Source: Archivesica marissinica
Taxonomy: Eukaryota; Mollusca; Bivalvia; Venerida; Vesicomyidae
Assembly: GCA_014843695.1 (NCBI GenBank)
Contig: CM026400.1
Location: 9,095,872 to 9,159,871, forward strand
Reading direction: 5' to 3'
DNA length: 64,000 bases
The notes beneath the pieces are model-generated. The model worked only from the letters and a program-made list of their open reading frames with translations, was not told the origin of the DNA and did not search any database. A program made the position numbers and the translations under genes. Positions 57,201 to 64,000 of this stretch are shown here, in pieces; the stretch's first letter is position 1; the number at the start of each line of letters is the position of its first letter.

Positions 57201-60200
57201 GAGCATGATGTATTCTGTATATTTGCAGGAGTATCGTGTATTCTGTATATTTGCAGGAGCATGATGTATTCTGTATATTTGCAGGAGCATGGTGTATTCT
57301 GTATATTTGCAGGAGCATGATGTATTCTGTATATTTGCAGGAGCATGGTGTATTCTGTATATTTGCAGGAGCATGGTGTATTCTGTATATTTGCAGGAGC
57401 ATGGTTGGTGTATTCTGTATTTTTGTATTCTGTATTTTTGCAGGAGCATGATGTATTCTGTATATTTGCAGGAGCATGATGTATTCTGTATATTTGCAGG
57501 AGCATGGTATATTCTGTATATTTGCAGGAGCATGGTGTATTCTGTATATTTGCAGGAGCATGATGTATTCTGTATATTTGCAGGAGCATGGTGTATTCTG
57601 TATATTTGCAGGAGCATGGTGTATTCTGTATATTTGCAGGAGCATGGTTGGTGTATTCTGTAGTTTTGCAGGAGCATGATGTATTCTGTATATTTGCAGG
57701 AGCATGATGTATTCTGTATATTTGCAGGAGCATGGTATATTCTGTATATTTGCAGGAGTATCGTGTATTCTGTATATTTGCAGGAGCATGATGTATTCTG
57801 TATATTTGCAGGAATATGATGTATTCTGTATATTTGCAGGAGCATGATGTATTCTGTATATTTGCAGGAGCATGATGTATTCTGTATATTTGCAGGAGCA
57901 TGATGTATTCTGTATATTTGCAGGAGCATGATGTATTCTGTATATTTGCAGGAGCATGATGTATTCTGTATATTTGCAGGAGCATGATGTATTCTGTATA
58001 TTTGCAGGAGCATGATGTATTCTGTATATTTGCAGGAGCATGATGTATTCTGTATATTTGCAGGAGCATGGTGTATTCTGTATATTTGCAGGAGCATGAT
58101 GTATTCTGTATATTTGCAGGAGCATGATGTATTCTGTATATTTGCAGGAGTTTCATGTATTCTGTATATTTGCAGGAGCATGATGTATTCCGTATATTGG
58201 CAGGAGCATGATGTATTCCGTATATTTGCAGGAGCATGATGTATTCTGTATATTTGCAGGAGCATGATGTATTCTGTATATTTGCAGGAGTATGATGTAT
58301 TCTGTATATTTGCAGGAGTATGATGTATTCTGTATATTTGCAGGAGTATGATGTATTCTGTATATTTGCAGGAGTATCATGTATTCTGTATATTTGCAGG
58401 AGCATGATGTATTCTGTATATTTGCAGGAGCATGATGTATTCTGTATATTTGCAGGAGCATGATGTATTCTGTATATTTGCAGGAGCATGATGTATTCTG
58501 TATATTTGCAGGAGCATGATGTATTCTGTATATTTGCAGGAGCATGATGTATTCTGTATATTTGCAGGAGCATGATGTATTCTGTATATTTGCAGGAGCA
58601 TGATGTATTCTGTATATTTGCAGGAGCATGATGTATTCTGTATATTTGCAGGAGCATGATGTATTCTGTATATTTGCAGGAGCATGATGTATTCTGTATA
58701 TTTGCAGGAGCATGATGTATTCTGTATATTTGCAGGAGCATGATGTATACTGTATATTTGCAGGAGCATGATGTATTCTGTATATTTGCAGGAGCATGAT
58801 GGACGACGTGGAGACGGGTAAGATCCAGAAGTCCCTAGAAGAGTATGGCCTGGTGGAGAAACATTCATATGGCGTATGTTAGTGTTATATATATATCTAA
58901 AATGAATTGAGCAATAAAATATTATTAAACTAGACTGGTATAAACAATTTAATTTAATGTATCACTATATGATTCTTCATTATTATGAAGCCAATGAGGT
59001 TCATGAACAGTGTGTTGACTGTAATTATTTCAATCGGACCAGTTACTGTGTGTGATTGCATTGGGTGTAACACAGAGCAAGTTACAAGTGTGTTTTATTA
59101 TTTAAGTTTATTTAACGTCGCTACTGGTTGCCCATTTGAGCGGCCTTTCCTGGGCAGGCTCCAACGGTTAACCAGTACTTGGTACATCAACCTCCGTAAG
59201 AAACTGCCAACTTTTTCATATAAATACCAAATGGGACATGGTCTGAGCGGGGCTCAAACCGTGGCCATCAGAGATGATAGATTACAGTGGTATACAAGTC
59301 AGCGACCTTAACCACTCGACCACGGAGGCGGTCACTGTTAGTGTTCACATAGCACAACTCTTAAAAACTCTTCACAGCGTGCTTTGGATGTACTCGGACT
59401 GGTCCCTCGCTTAGTAAGACTGGTTCCATTTTAGACATCACGTTCTAGACTGCGCCTGATAGGACTGGTTCCATTTTAGACATCACGTTCTAGACTGCGC
59501 CTGCCAATCATAATCATTACTGATAGTTCGGCAGTATGAAGTTGAAGTTGACTGGTCCAATTTCAGCTTCCTGATGCAACAGGCAGGAAACCACGCATAG
59601 TGTTATGGAGTTATTGCGGAAATGACGTATTAGGACTGGTACCAAGATGTGAAAAGGTCGTTTCAACGTGCGAACAGGTTGTTTACTATACCACGTAAAG
59701 CACACAACTATTTCAGTGTTTGTATTAATTATTATATATTTGGTGTAACTGTTCCTTTAAACGGTTCAACGGTTGAACCAATACATTCTCCTTTGCGCAT
59801 GTAAGATATTTAACGTAATAACTGTAGCGTTCTCTTTCAAAGAACAGACCATCACAGACGGATCTATAGTCCAGTGGTAACACGCTGGACTGGTAATCCA
59901 GGGATCGCAGGTTCGATCCCCCGTCTGACCCTAATAAAATTAACAGTCTTTCAGATGGGACGTTAAACCGAGGTCTCGTGTCAGTGCTTTACACCGTGCA
60001 CGTAAAAGAACCAGAGGAGATTCTGGAATGGGTCTCTGTCTGTATCATGCACTATCCTCCAAAAATCTAAAATAACTAATATCTTCAGGAGGCGTCGCTC
60101 ATACGGGCAACCGGTAGCGACGATAAATAAACGTAAAAACACACGTTAACAAAAATGGACTGTTAATAGTAGAGGATGCCCTGTCAAAGACGTATTGTTC

Positions 60201-60506
60201 GTGGGGGGAAAAGAATTAATATTTTACTGGGTTCGGGACTGTGGAATTAAGTAGTTCAAGTTCCTTGTAGGTGTTAGATGGTTGTGCTCAACGCATACCA
60301 AGTTATTTCTGATTATGTATAGGTGTGTGACTGATGATTGTATGTGTCGATATTCAAGTGTTTGCCAGTTCAGGGAATTAATCATCTTTACACTGTTTTA
60401 ATAGTAGCCCTCCTACTATATATCTCTCTCTCCTCTCCCCACCCCTCTCTCTCTATATATATCTATCTCACTATCTGTCTCTCTATCTATATCTCTATAT
60501 ATATCT

Positions 60507-60554
<48 letters not shown>

Positions 60555-62268
60555 TATCTCTCTCCTCTGCTCTCCCCCTCTATCGCTCTCTCTCACTATA
60601 TCTCTCTGTCCTCTCACTCCTCTCCCCCCCCTCTCTACCTATCTCTATCTCTCCCTCTCTCTCTCTCACACACACTATCTCTCTCACTATATCTCTCTCC
60701 TCTCACTCCCCCCTCTCTCTACCTATCTCTCTCTATCTCTATCTCTCTCTATATATATATCTCACTCTCTCTCTATCTCTCTCTCTCTCTCCTCTCTCTC
60801 CATCTCTCTCTGTCTCTATCTCTCTCCTCTCCTCTCCCCTCCTCTCTCGCTCTATATCTCTCTCTCTCTCTTCTCTCTCTCTCTCTAATTATGTCAATCG
60901 GTGTTCGTGTTTTGCTGTATCACATTCTCACAGTACAGACGAGTAAATCTTTCTGATTGCAATATATATATAAGCGTACGATGTTATTCTGCAGTTGCTA
61001 GGCGGAGACGAGTTGTACCACTACCATACCAAAATCATGATGAAAGACGCGAAGAAGGGCGGAAGTTTCGAGTGGCACCAGGATTATGGGTAGGCAGTAG
61101 TGCGTTTGAATTATGAACTTCCGGTTAAATATGTTCAAATAAAATCAACACTCTCTTTTAAGTATGTAACTTATCTCTATGATAATTAACCCTTTCAACA
61201 CCACAGGCCTCTAAATAGGCTTATGAAAAGTGTAGATCCAGATGAGCCGGCTCGTAACGAGCCGTCTCATCAGGATCTGCACTTTTTTGCCAGTAATAAT
61301 TATTACTATTTTTAGATAAAATTACTCATTTTGATAAATGAACTGGTCCAAAGGTAATTTTCTTATTAATTTATTGGTCTAAAAATATTATGCACCAGTC
61401 CATGTCAGTTACTTGGGGTTGAATGGGTTAAAGAGCTTTAAACAAATACAATACCTGAATATTAATTACGTAATATTTCTTTGACATTCGGTGTTTGTAT
61501 GTTATGTAAGAATGGTTAACCGCTGGAGCCTGCCCAGGAAAGGTGTTGTTAGGTAAACTGCCCGCCGGCGATATAGCCCAAAATGGTGCTGATGTAGGCG
61601 TAAAACCCGAAATATAACATAATAATGTTATGTAAGAAAGTCGAAGCGTTCATACGTCCTAACTGTTTGCTATGTGTGTAATGAAAGACATCGCTGGATT
61701 TTCTATTTCTATTACCTCCCTTGGCAGATAAAGTACGATTTATCACGAAATGCGTAGCGGTCCTTGTAGTTGGAATCCTTTGTTTTTACTGTTGTTCCCT
61801 AACCAGATGTTGCGGTAAAATAAATGTGATTTTATCAAAATCATGTTAATTACTTGCACATTGGATATACTGTAGGATATCTGTCGATATAAATTATTAT
61901 AGTAATTTAATAATCATAATATGAGAAAGTGGGTGAAAATTGATAGCATGTTGTGCAAAGGAAACAACGATAACAACAGAGGAAACTACTCGGCTTACAA
62001 TGAATATTTAGATATTGGTACAAGATTGGAGTGTTGAAGCCCGGCTCACTATTCATGTTGATGATTAAATATCGGGTACAAGGACGGAGCACTGAAGCCC
62101 GGCTTAGCATGTATATTTAGATATTGGTACAAGATTGGAGTGCTGAAGCCTGGCTCACTATTTATATTATTGTTTAGATATTGGTACAAGAACGGAGTAC
62201 TGAAGCCAGACCTGTTGAGTTTGTTCCTTGCTATCGATCCGTGTGTTACAGAGAACGGGGGTCTGCAG
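54157..62268 (+). CDS. PhyH-family (Fe(II)/2-oxoglutarate) oxygenase gene, exons 2B to 6, 3' part beyond window
   Basis: Exons 54157-54238, 58792-58873, 59567-59677, 60995-61089 and 62178-62268 (461 bp in total) join in one open frame with GT/AG sites and matching phases. The product fits the N-terminal half of phytanoyl-CoA dioxygenase domain proteins, closest in my memory to invertebrate proteins labelled L-proline trans-4-hydroxylase-like: [47 protein letters not shown] and [15 protein letters not shown]. Such enzymes hydroxylate a small substrate using iron, oxygen and 2-oxoglutarate. The H and D of WHQD are the first two iron ligands. The distal His and the 2-oxoglutarate Arg should lie downstream of 62268; I did not find that exon before 64000. 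The substrate is unknown. No stops or frameshifts are seen, so the gene looks alive. Confidence 0.85.
54280..54560 (+). mobile_element. tRNA-derived SINE, family 7 (mollusc-type)
   Basis: The head GCCTCCGTGACAGAGTACTT and B-box GTAGGTTCGATGCTCAC are followed by GTAGGTCGGTGGTTCTTCC, GGAGGGGCGTCCGGGTCTTC and GTTGGTGCGGGGTTAACCCC, with a C/A-rich tail. From memory the body matches a SINE abundant in bivalves, which is the main hint to the source organism. It lies in the intron after exon 2B. Confidence 0.75.
54614..54775 (+). mobile_element. SINE family 4, head-truncated
   Basis: GAGCCCCGCTGGAGCCGTTA through CTTGTTTCGCAATCGAGCTA, plus-strand orientation. It lacks the A-box part. Confidence 0.8.
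54998..55271 (+). mobile_element. tRNA-derived SINE, family 2
   Basis: Starts in the head at AGCCCAGTGGTAACACGATG, has the full B-box GGTTCGATCCCCCGTCTGAC, and continues to the tail GATAAATAAACGTAAAACAC. It is intronic. Confidence 0.88.
55272..55599. other. Intron sequence, nothing recognised
   Basis: Unique AT-rich intron between SINE and purine-rich minisatellite. Confidence 0.4.
55600..56400. repeat. Purine-rich (GGA) minisatellite, ~66-bp period
   Basis: Nearly all A/G on the plus strand. A block with GGAGAACAGGAGGGATGAAG recurs about every 66 bp from 55880 to 56300, with degenerate copies on both sides. Strand asymmetry and G-runs suggest triplex or quadruplex potential. The long minus-strand frame rich in Ser, Pro and Leu is a by-product. 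Confidence 0.92.
56486..58791. repeat. 28-bp minisatellite made of the exon 3 splice acceptor (~82 copies)
   Basis: The unit contains ATATTTGCAG|GAGCATGATG and repeats every 28 bp. The last unit runs into exon 3, where the same ATATTTGCAG is the real acceptor and GAGCATGATG the first exon bases. Variants are GAGCATGGTG, GAGTATGATG and GAGTATCATG. Two units near 57400 and 57650 carry a GGTTGG insertion. The array ends exactly where exon 3 becomes unique (58801). Frames of hundreds of codons on the minus strand result from the 84-bp coding period. Confidence 0.97.
58792..58873 (+). CDS. Exon 3 of PhyH-family gene
   Basis: Acceptor ATATTTGCAG (58782-58791), donor GTATGT (58874). One leading base completes the split Arg codon of exon 2. 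It reads [20 protein letters not shown] then VEKHSYG, the helix and HxYG-like step expected at this place in PhyH proteins. It ends in phase 0. Confidence 0.85.
59101..59332 (-). mobile_element. tRNA-derived SINE, family 3 (best copy)
   Basis: The minus-strand head at the right reads CCGCCTCCGTGGTCGAGTGG with B-box GGTTTGAGCCCC. The body has CAACCTCCGTAAGAAACTGC on the plus strand, and the tail at the left is TTTAAGTTTATTTAACGTCG. It is intronic. Confidence 0.85.
59418..59503. repeat. 45-bp direct duplication
   Basis: GACTGGTTCCATTTTAGACA and the next 23 bases occur twice head to tail, 64 bp upstream of exon 4. A partial echo (GACTGGTCC) follows near the acceptor. Confidence 0.9.
59567..59677 (+). 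CDS. Exon 4 of PhyH-family gene
   Basis: 111 bp, phase 0 at both ends, acceptor CAATTTCAG. Donor GTTGTT is weaker than the others. It reads [20 protein letters not shown] then [17 protein letters not shown], which matches the ..R..LW....DV.G...RCEKV..T.E segment of the family as I recall it. Its length is exactly what the gap between exons 3 and 5 required. Confidence 0.85.
59855..60143 (+). mobile_element. tRNA-derived SINE, family 2 (full length)
   Basis: CAGACGGATCTATAGTCCAG head, CTGGA-CTGGTAA-TCCAG anticodon arm, B-box GGTTCGATCCCCCGTCTG, and tail GATAAATAAACGTAAAAACA. Intron 4. Confidence 0.9.
60411..60888. repeat. Pyrimidine microsatellite (TC/TATC/CA mix)
   Basis: About 480 bp of CTCTCT, TATATCTC and short ACACAC runs, almost purine-free on the plus strand except in TA and CA steps. 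It ends 107 bp before exon 5 and forms an extreme upstream polypyrimidine region. Confidence 0.95.
60995..61089 (+). CDS. Exon 5 of PhyH-family gene (iron-binding HxD)
   Basis: 95 bp; acceptor TTATTCTGCAG, donor GTAGGC. It begins in phase 0 and ends with GG of a split Gly codon. It reads [20 protein letters not shown] then [15 protein letters not shown] supplies the first His and Asp ligands of the catalytic iron; HYHTK and KGG are usual PhyH features. Confidence 0.88.
61186..61431. mobile_element. piggyBac-like MITE with internal long hairpin
   Basis: TTAA duplicates flank 61190-61427. The ends CCCTTTCAACACC and GGGTTGAATGGG are inverted. The core includes a near-perfect hairpin at about 61225-61288: AGTGTAGATCCAGATGAGCC, then GGCTCGT, a short turn and the complement. 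TTAA targets with CCC-starting ends are typical of piggyBac-type elements. It has no coding sequence. Confidence 0.75.
61513..61552 (+). mobile_element. SINE family 3 fragment
   Basis: GGTTAACCGCTGGAGCCTGC plus CCAGGAAAGG is the complement of part of 59150-59180. Confidence 0.6.
61553..62002. other. Intron 5, nothing recognised
   Basis: Unique intron sequence with no domain-like frame. Confidence 0.4.
62003..62177 (+). repeat. Three extra copies of the exon 6 acceptor and exon head
   Basis: Exon-like starts at 62012, 62069 and 62121 precede the true start at 62178. Copies 1 and 3 read ATTTAG|ATATTGGTACAAGATT (coding [11 protein letters not shown] in the exon frame). Copy 2 has AA instead of AG before its exon-like start. 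All diverge from exon 6 after the Lys-Pro codons (..GGCTCACTAT.. versus ..GACCTGTTG..). Spacing is 57, 52 and 57 bp. Confidence 0.9.
62178..62268 (+). CDS. Exon 6 of PhyH-family gene
   Basis: Acceptor TTGTTTAG, donor GTAAAA. The first base completes the Gly codon of WHQDYG. It reads [20 protein letters not shown] then [10 protein letters not shown], the ..D....F.A.D..T.ENG.L. strand-loop of PhyH enzymes. It ends in phase 0. The next exon should begin with the strand that follows ENGxLQ and was not found before 64000. Confidence 0.85.
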
Positions 62269-63042
62269 GTAAAACCGGATAACTAAGTTACTCGTCTGTG
62301 GTGTTGTTTTATTTTCGGACACTGACTGTTATACGACGATACATATAATGAATGGCATACGCTTGCAATAATGTCCAATGTATCTGGGAAGCTAGCCTTG
62401 GAACAGGCGTCGATATATTTTGCCTGGTCAGTCAAATAAATATATTTTAACACCGATACTATTAATTGGGCCGTATTGAGTTTCTGATCATATCAACGCC
62501 TGGGGAAACTGGACGAATTGTCCGTGTAATTATTGACTAGCATTAATCCTATTAATAGACCTAGCTATTAGCACGTGACTTAATTAATGACGTACTTGAA
62601 TCGAAAGCGAGGCACTGCAATATTGATACAACATTTGCCAGAAGTTAAAAAGTGAAAAATCGACAGACTGGCACCCAGGGTACTGGGGATCTTCAATTTT
62701 ACACACATGTACAGTCTTAGTAACCGTGTGCGTTGGTGTGCGTTGGTGTGCGTTGTGGGGGTCATGTTTTTTCGGTCAGTCTATCTACATACTATTCCCA
62801 CAGGAGTGTGCAGGGTTTTTTTTATAGATTTTATAAAAATATAACTAAACACCTTTTACGAAAAATAAAACAACACGCACGCACACACGCACGCATTCTA
62901 GCTTCTGACCTTTGTACATGTGGATAAGGTATGGTAAGCGATTTGGCAGAGTATTTGCTATTGAGACCTCAAACGCATATGTTTTCATTCATTATACGCA
63001 CGTCTCCTCCTTAGAGGCCGGGCTAAGAATTTGATCAATCTC

Positions 63043-63045
<3 letters not shown>
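62269..63045. other. Intron 6 sequence, no exon seen
   Basis: Unique DNA with small simple repeats (three GGTGTGCGTT units at 62728-62755; CACG/CACA run at 62873-62897). I searched it for the next PhyH exon without success. Confidence 0.4.
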
Positions 63046-63079
<34 letters not shown>

Positions 63080-63500
63080 AATAATAAAGACTTCATTTAA
63101 CGAGAGAACTCATTTGAGCAATTAAGTCAATCTACCATGAGGCCCTCAACGTGTGGAACATAATGTGCTGTTTTGATGTTATAATGGAGGGAATTCCACA
63201 AGTGTGACCCTGAATATAAGAAAGTGTGTCCAAAAAGTTCAGTAGTTGGCTAAGGCGGGTAAAGTTGGAGACTGGCAGATTATCGCACGTTTTGAGTTCG
63301 AACATCGGAAGTAAATCTGAATGACTCTTGCAGATAGACAGGTGCTAGGCCATAGAGTGTTTTAAACATTAAGGCTGGCTTTTGAAAGCTAACCCCTTCT
63401 GGGAAATTCATCCAATTGAGAGTTGAGCGGAAGAAGTTCGGAAGCAGTGTACAAATCTTTGTCAAGAAGCGGACTCTGGCTTATTTCTGTCACGTTCCGG
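63046..63500 (-). mobile_element. 3' end of a non-LTR retrotransposon (LINE)
   Basis: On the minus strand a frame (63465-63280) contains LNWMNFPEGVSFQKPALMFK and TLYGLAPVYLQESFRFTSDV, a signature of the region after reverse transcriptase in many animal LINE ORF2 proteins. The 3' untranslated end and an (ATT)n tail follow at 63086-63046. Fragments of the same family lie at 44836-44945 and 49728-49815. It is 5' truncated. Confidence 0.8.
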
Positions 63501-64000
63501 TTCGATGCCTCCATACGAGTTATGGGGAGGGCTGTAAACGGGGAGGGCTGTAAATAATGTTGCTATAACTTGTAGCCCAACCCATTTGCTTTTTTCCCCT
63601 TGACAAAACAAATGTATCGTATACTGCAATCATATAACTACATATTAATCTCTGATTTGTTCTTAGTATTGTATGTATATATGTAATGTATTGTATGTAT
63701 ATATGTAATGTATTGTATGTATATATGTAATGTATTGTATGAAAAAATGCAATAAAATATTATTAAATACGAGTTCTGGTTCCTCGGTAGAATGTTGCAA
63801 ATGGTCATCCAATTGAGAGTTGAGACATGTTCGGAAGAAGGAGTATAAACATCTTTGTCAAGAAGCGGACTTTGGCTTATTTCTGTCACGTTCCGGTTCG
63901 ATGCCTCCGTACGAGTTCTGGTTCCTCGGTAGAATGTTGCAAATGGATATTGTACTATCATACTGATACCGGATGTTGCAGGTTCTTGTCGGCAGTCATA
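63501..64000. repeat. LINE-derived duplicated block and 21-bp tandem repeat
   Basis: Positions 63407-63512 and 63805-63910 are direct repeats (AGAAGCGGACT, CACGTTCCGGTTCGATGCCT). The phrase GAGTTCTGGTTCCTCGGTAG occurs at 63770 and 63913. Between them, about 63665-63740, GTATGTATATATGTAATGTA repeats three times. No gene is seen. Confidence 0.75.

Noticed and set aside
55521..58797. Minus-strand frames of 914, 574 and 378 codons ([18 protein letters not shown] repeats and a Ser/Pro/Leu-rich part)
   Set aside because: They are translations of the 28-bp and purine-rich minisatellites. The 84-bp cycle lacks stops by chance, and the region is intronic on the other strand.
59855..59930. Functional tRNA-Thr gene
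   Set aside because: It is the head of a family 2 SINE present at least six times. Substitutions and indels differ between copies.
62269..64000. Next PhyH exon (distal His and 2-oxoglutarate Arg)
   Set aside because: I read the plus strand for a GGSH..G or HxxxHxS-like coding segment with splice sites and found none. It must lie beyond the window.

Overview
This window is repeat-dominated, AT-rich eukaryotic nuclear DNA. It has GT/AG introns, tRNA-derived SINEs, LINE fragments, an LTR retrotransposon, a DNA transposon, MITEs and many minisatellites, and nothing prokaryotic. A SINE at about 54280-54560 resembles one I remember as common in bivalves and other molluscs, so a marine mollusc or other lophotrochozoan is my best guess. 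The sequence alone does not prove it.

Layout. 1-8150: minisatellites (22, 32, 136 and 5 bp periods), SINE copies and a MITE. 8300-10452: start of a phytanoyl-CoA dioxygenase (PhyH) family gene (promoter-like TATA, exon 1, exon 2A), followed by a 51-bp array seeded at the exon 2A splice donor. 10453-11452: a gap of exactly 1000 N. 11453-34510: a 23-kb satellite of 25-bp monomers with kilobase-scale internal duplications. 34874-35790: SINEs. 35792-43020: an LTR retrotransposon with two LTRs of about 965 bp, a tRNA-Pro-type primer site, and Gag-Pro-Int-RT-RNaseH in one frame broken by four stops. Integrase lies upstream of reverse transcriptase, the Gmr1-type order. 43021-45355: repeat fragments and a MITE. 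45406-49662: a DNA transposon with 124-bp terminal inverted repeats carrying a decayed gene of about 1100 codons. 49700-53980: SINEs, LINE remains and a duplicated LTR/primer-site fragment. 54157-62268: five consecutive exons of the PhyH-family gene, which continues past the window end. 62269-64000: intron and LINE remains.

The host gene is the main biological content. Exons 2B, 3, 4, 5 and 6 join in one open frame with matching phases (2/1, 0/0, 0/0, 2/1) and give the expected N-terminal half of a PhyH oxygenase, including the HxD iron-binding motif in exon 5. Exon 2A at 9.7 kb and exon 2B at 54.2 kb are both 82 bp, in the same phase, and align without gaps. They could be alternative exons with separate promoters, or remnants of a tandem gene duplication.

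The most unusual signal is that several minisatellites at this locus are built from the gene's own splice junctions. About 82 copies of the exon 3 acceptor, about 11 copies of the exon 2A donor, and three extra copies of the exon 6 acceptor plus exon head sit directly beside the authentic sites. By reading frame, splicing to any exon 3 decoy copy would introduce a stop codon.
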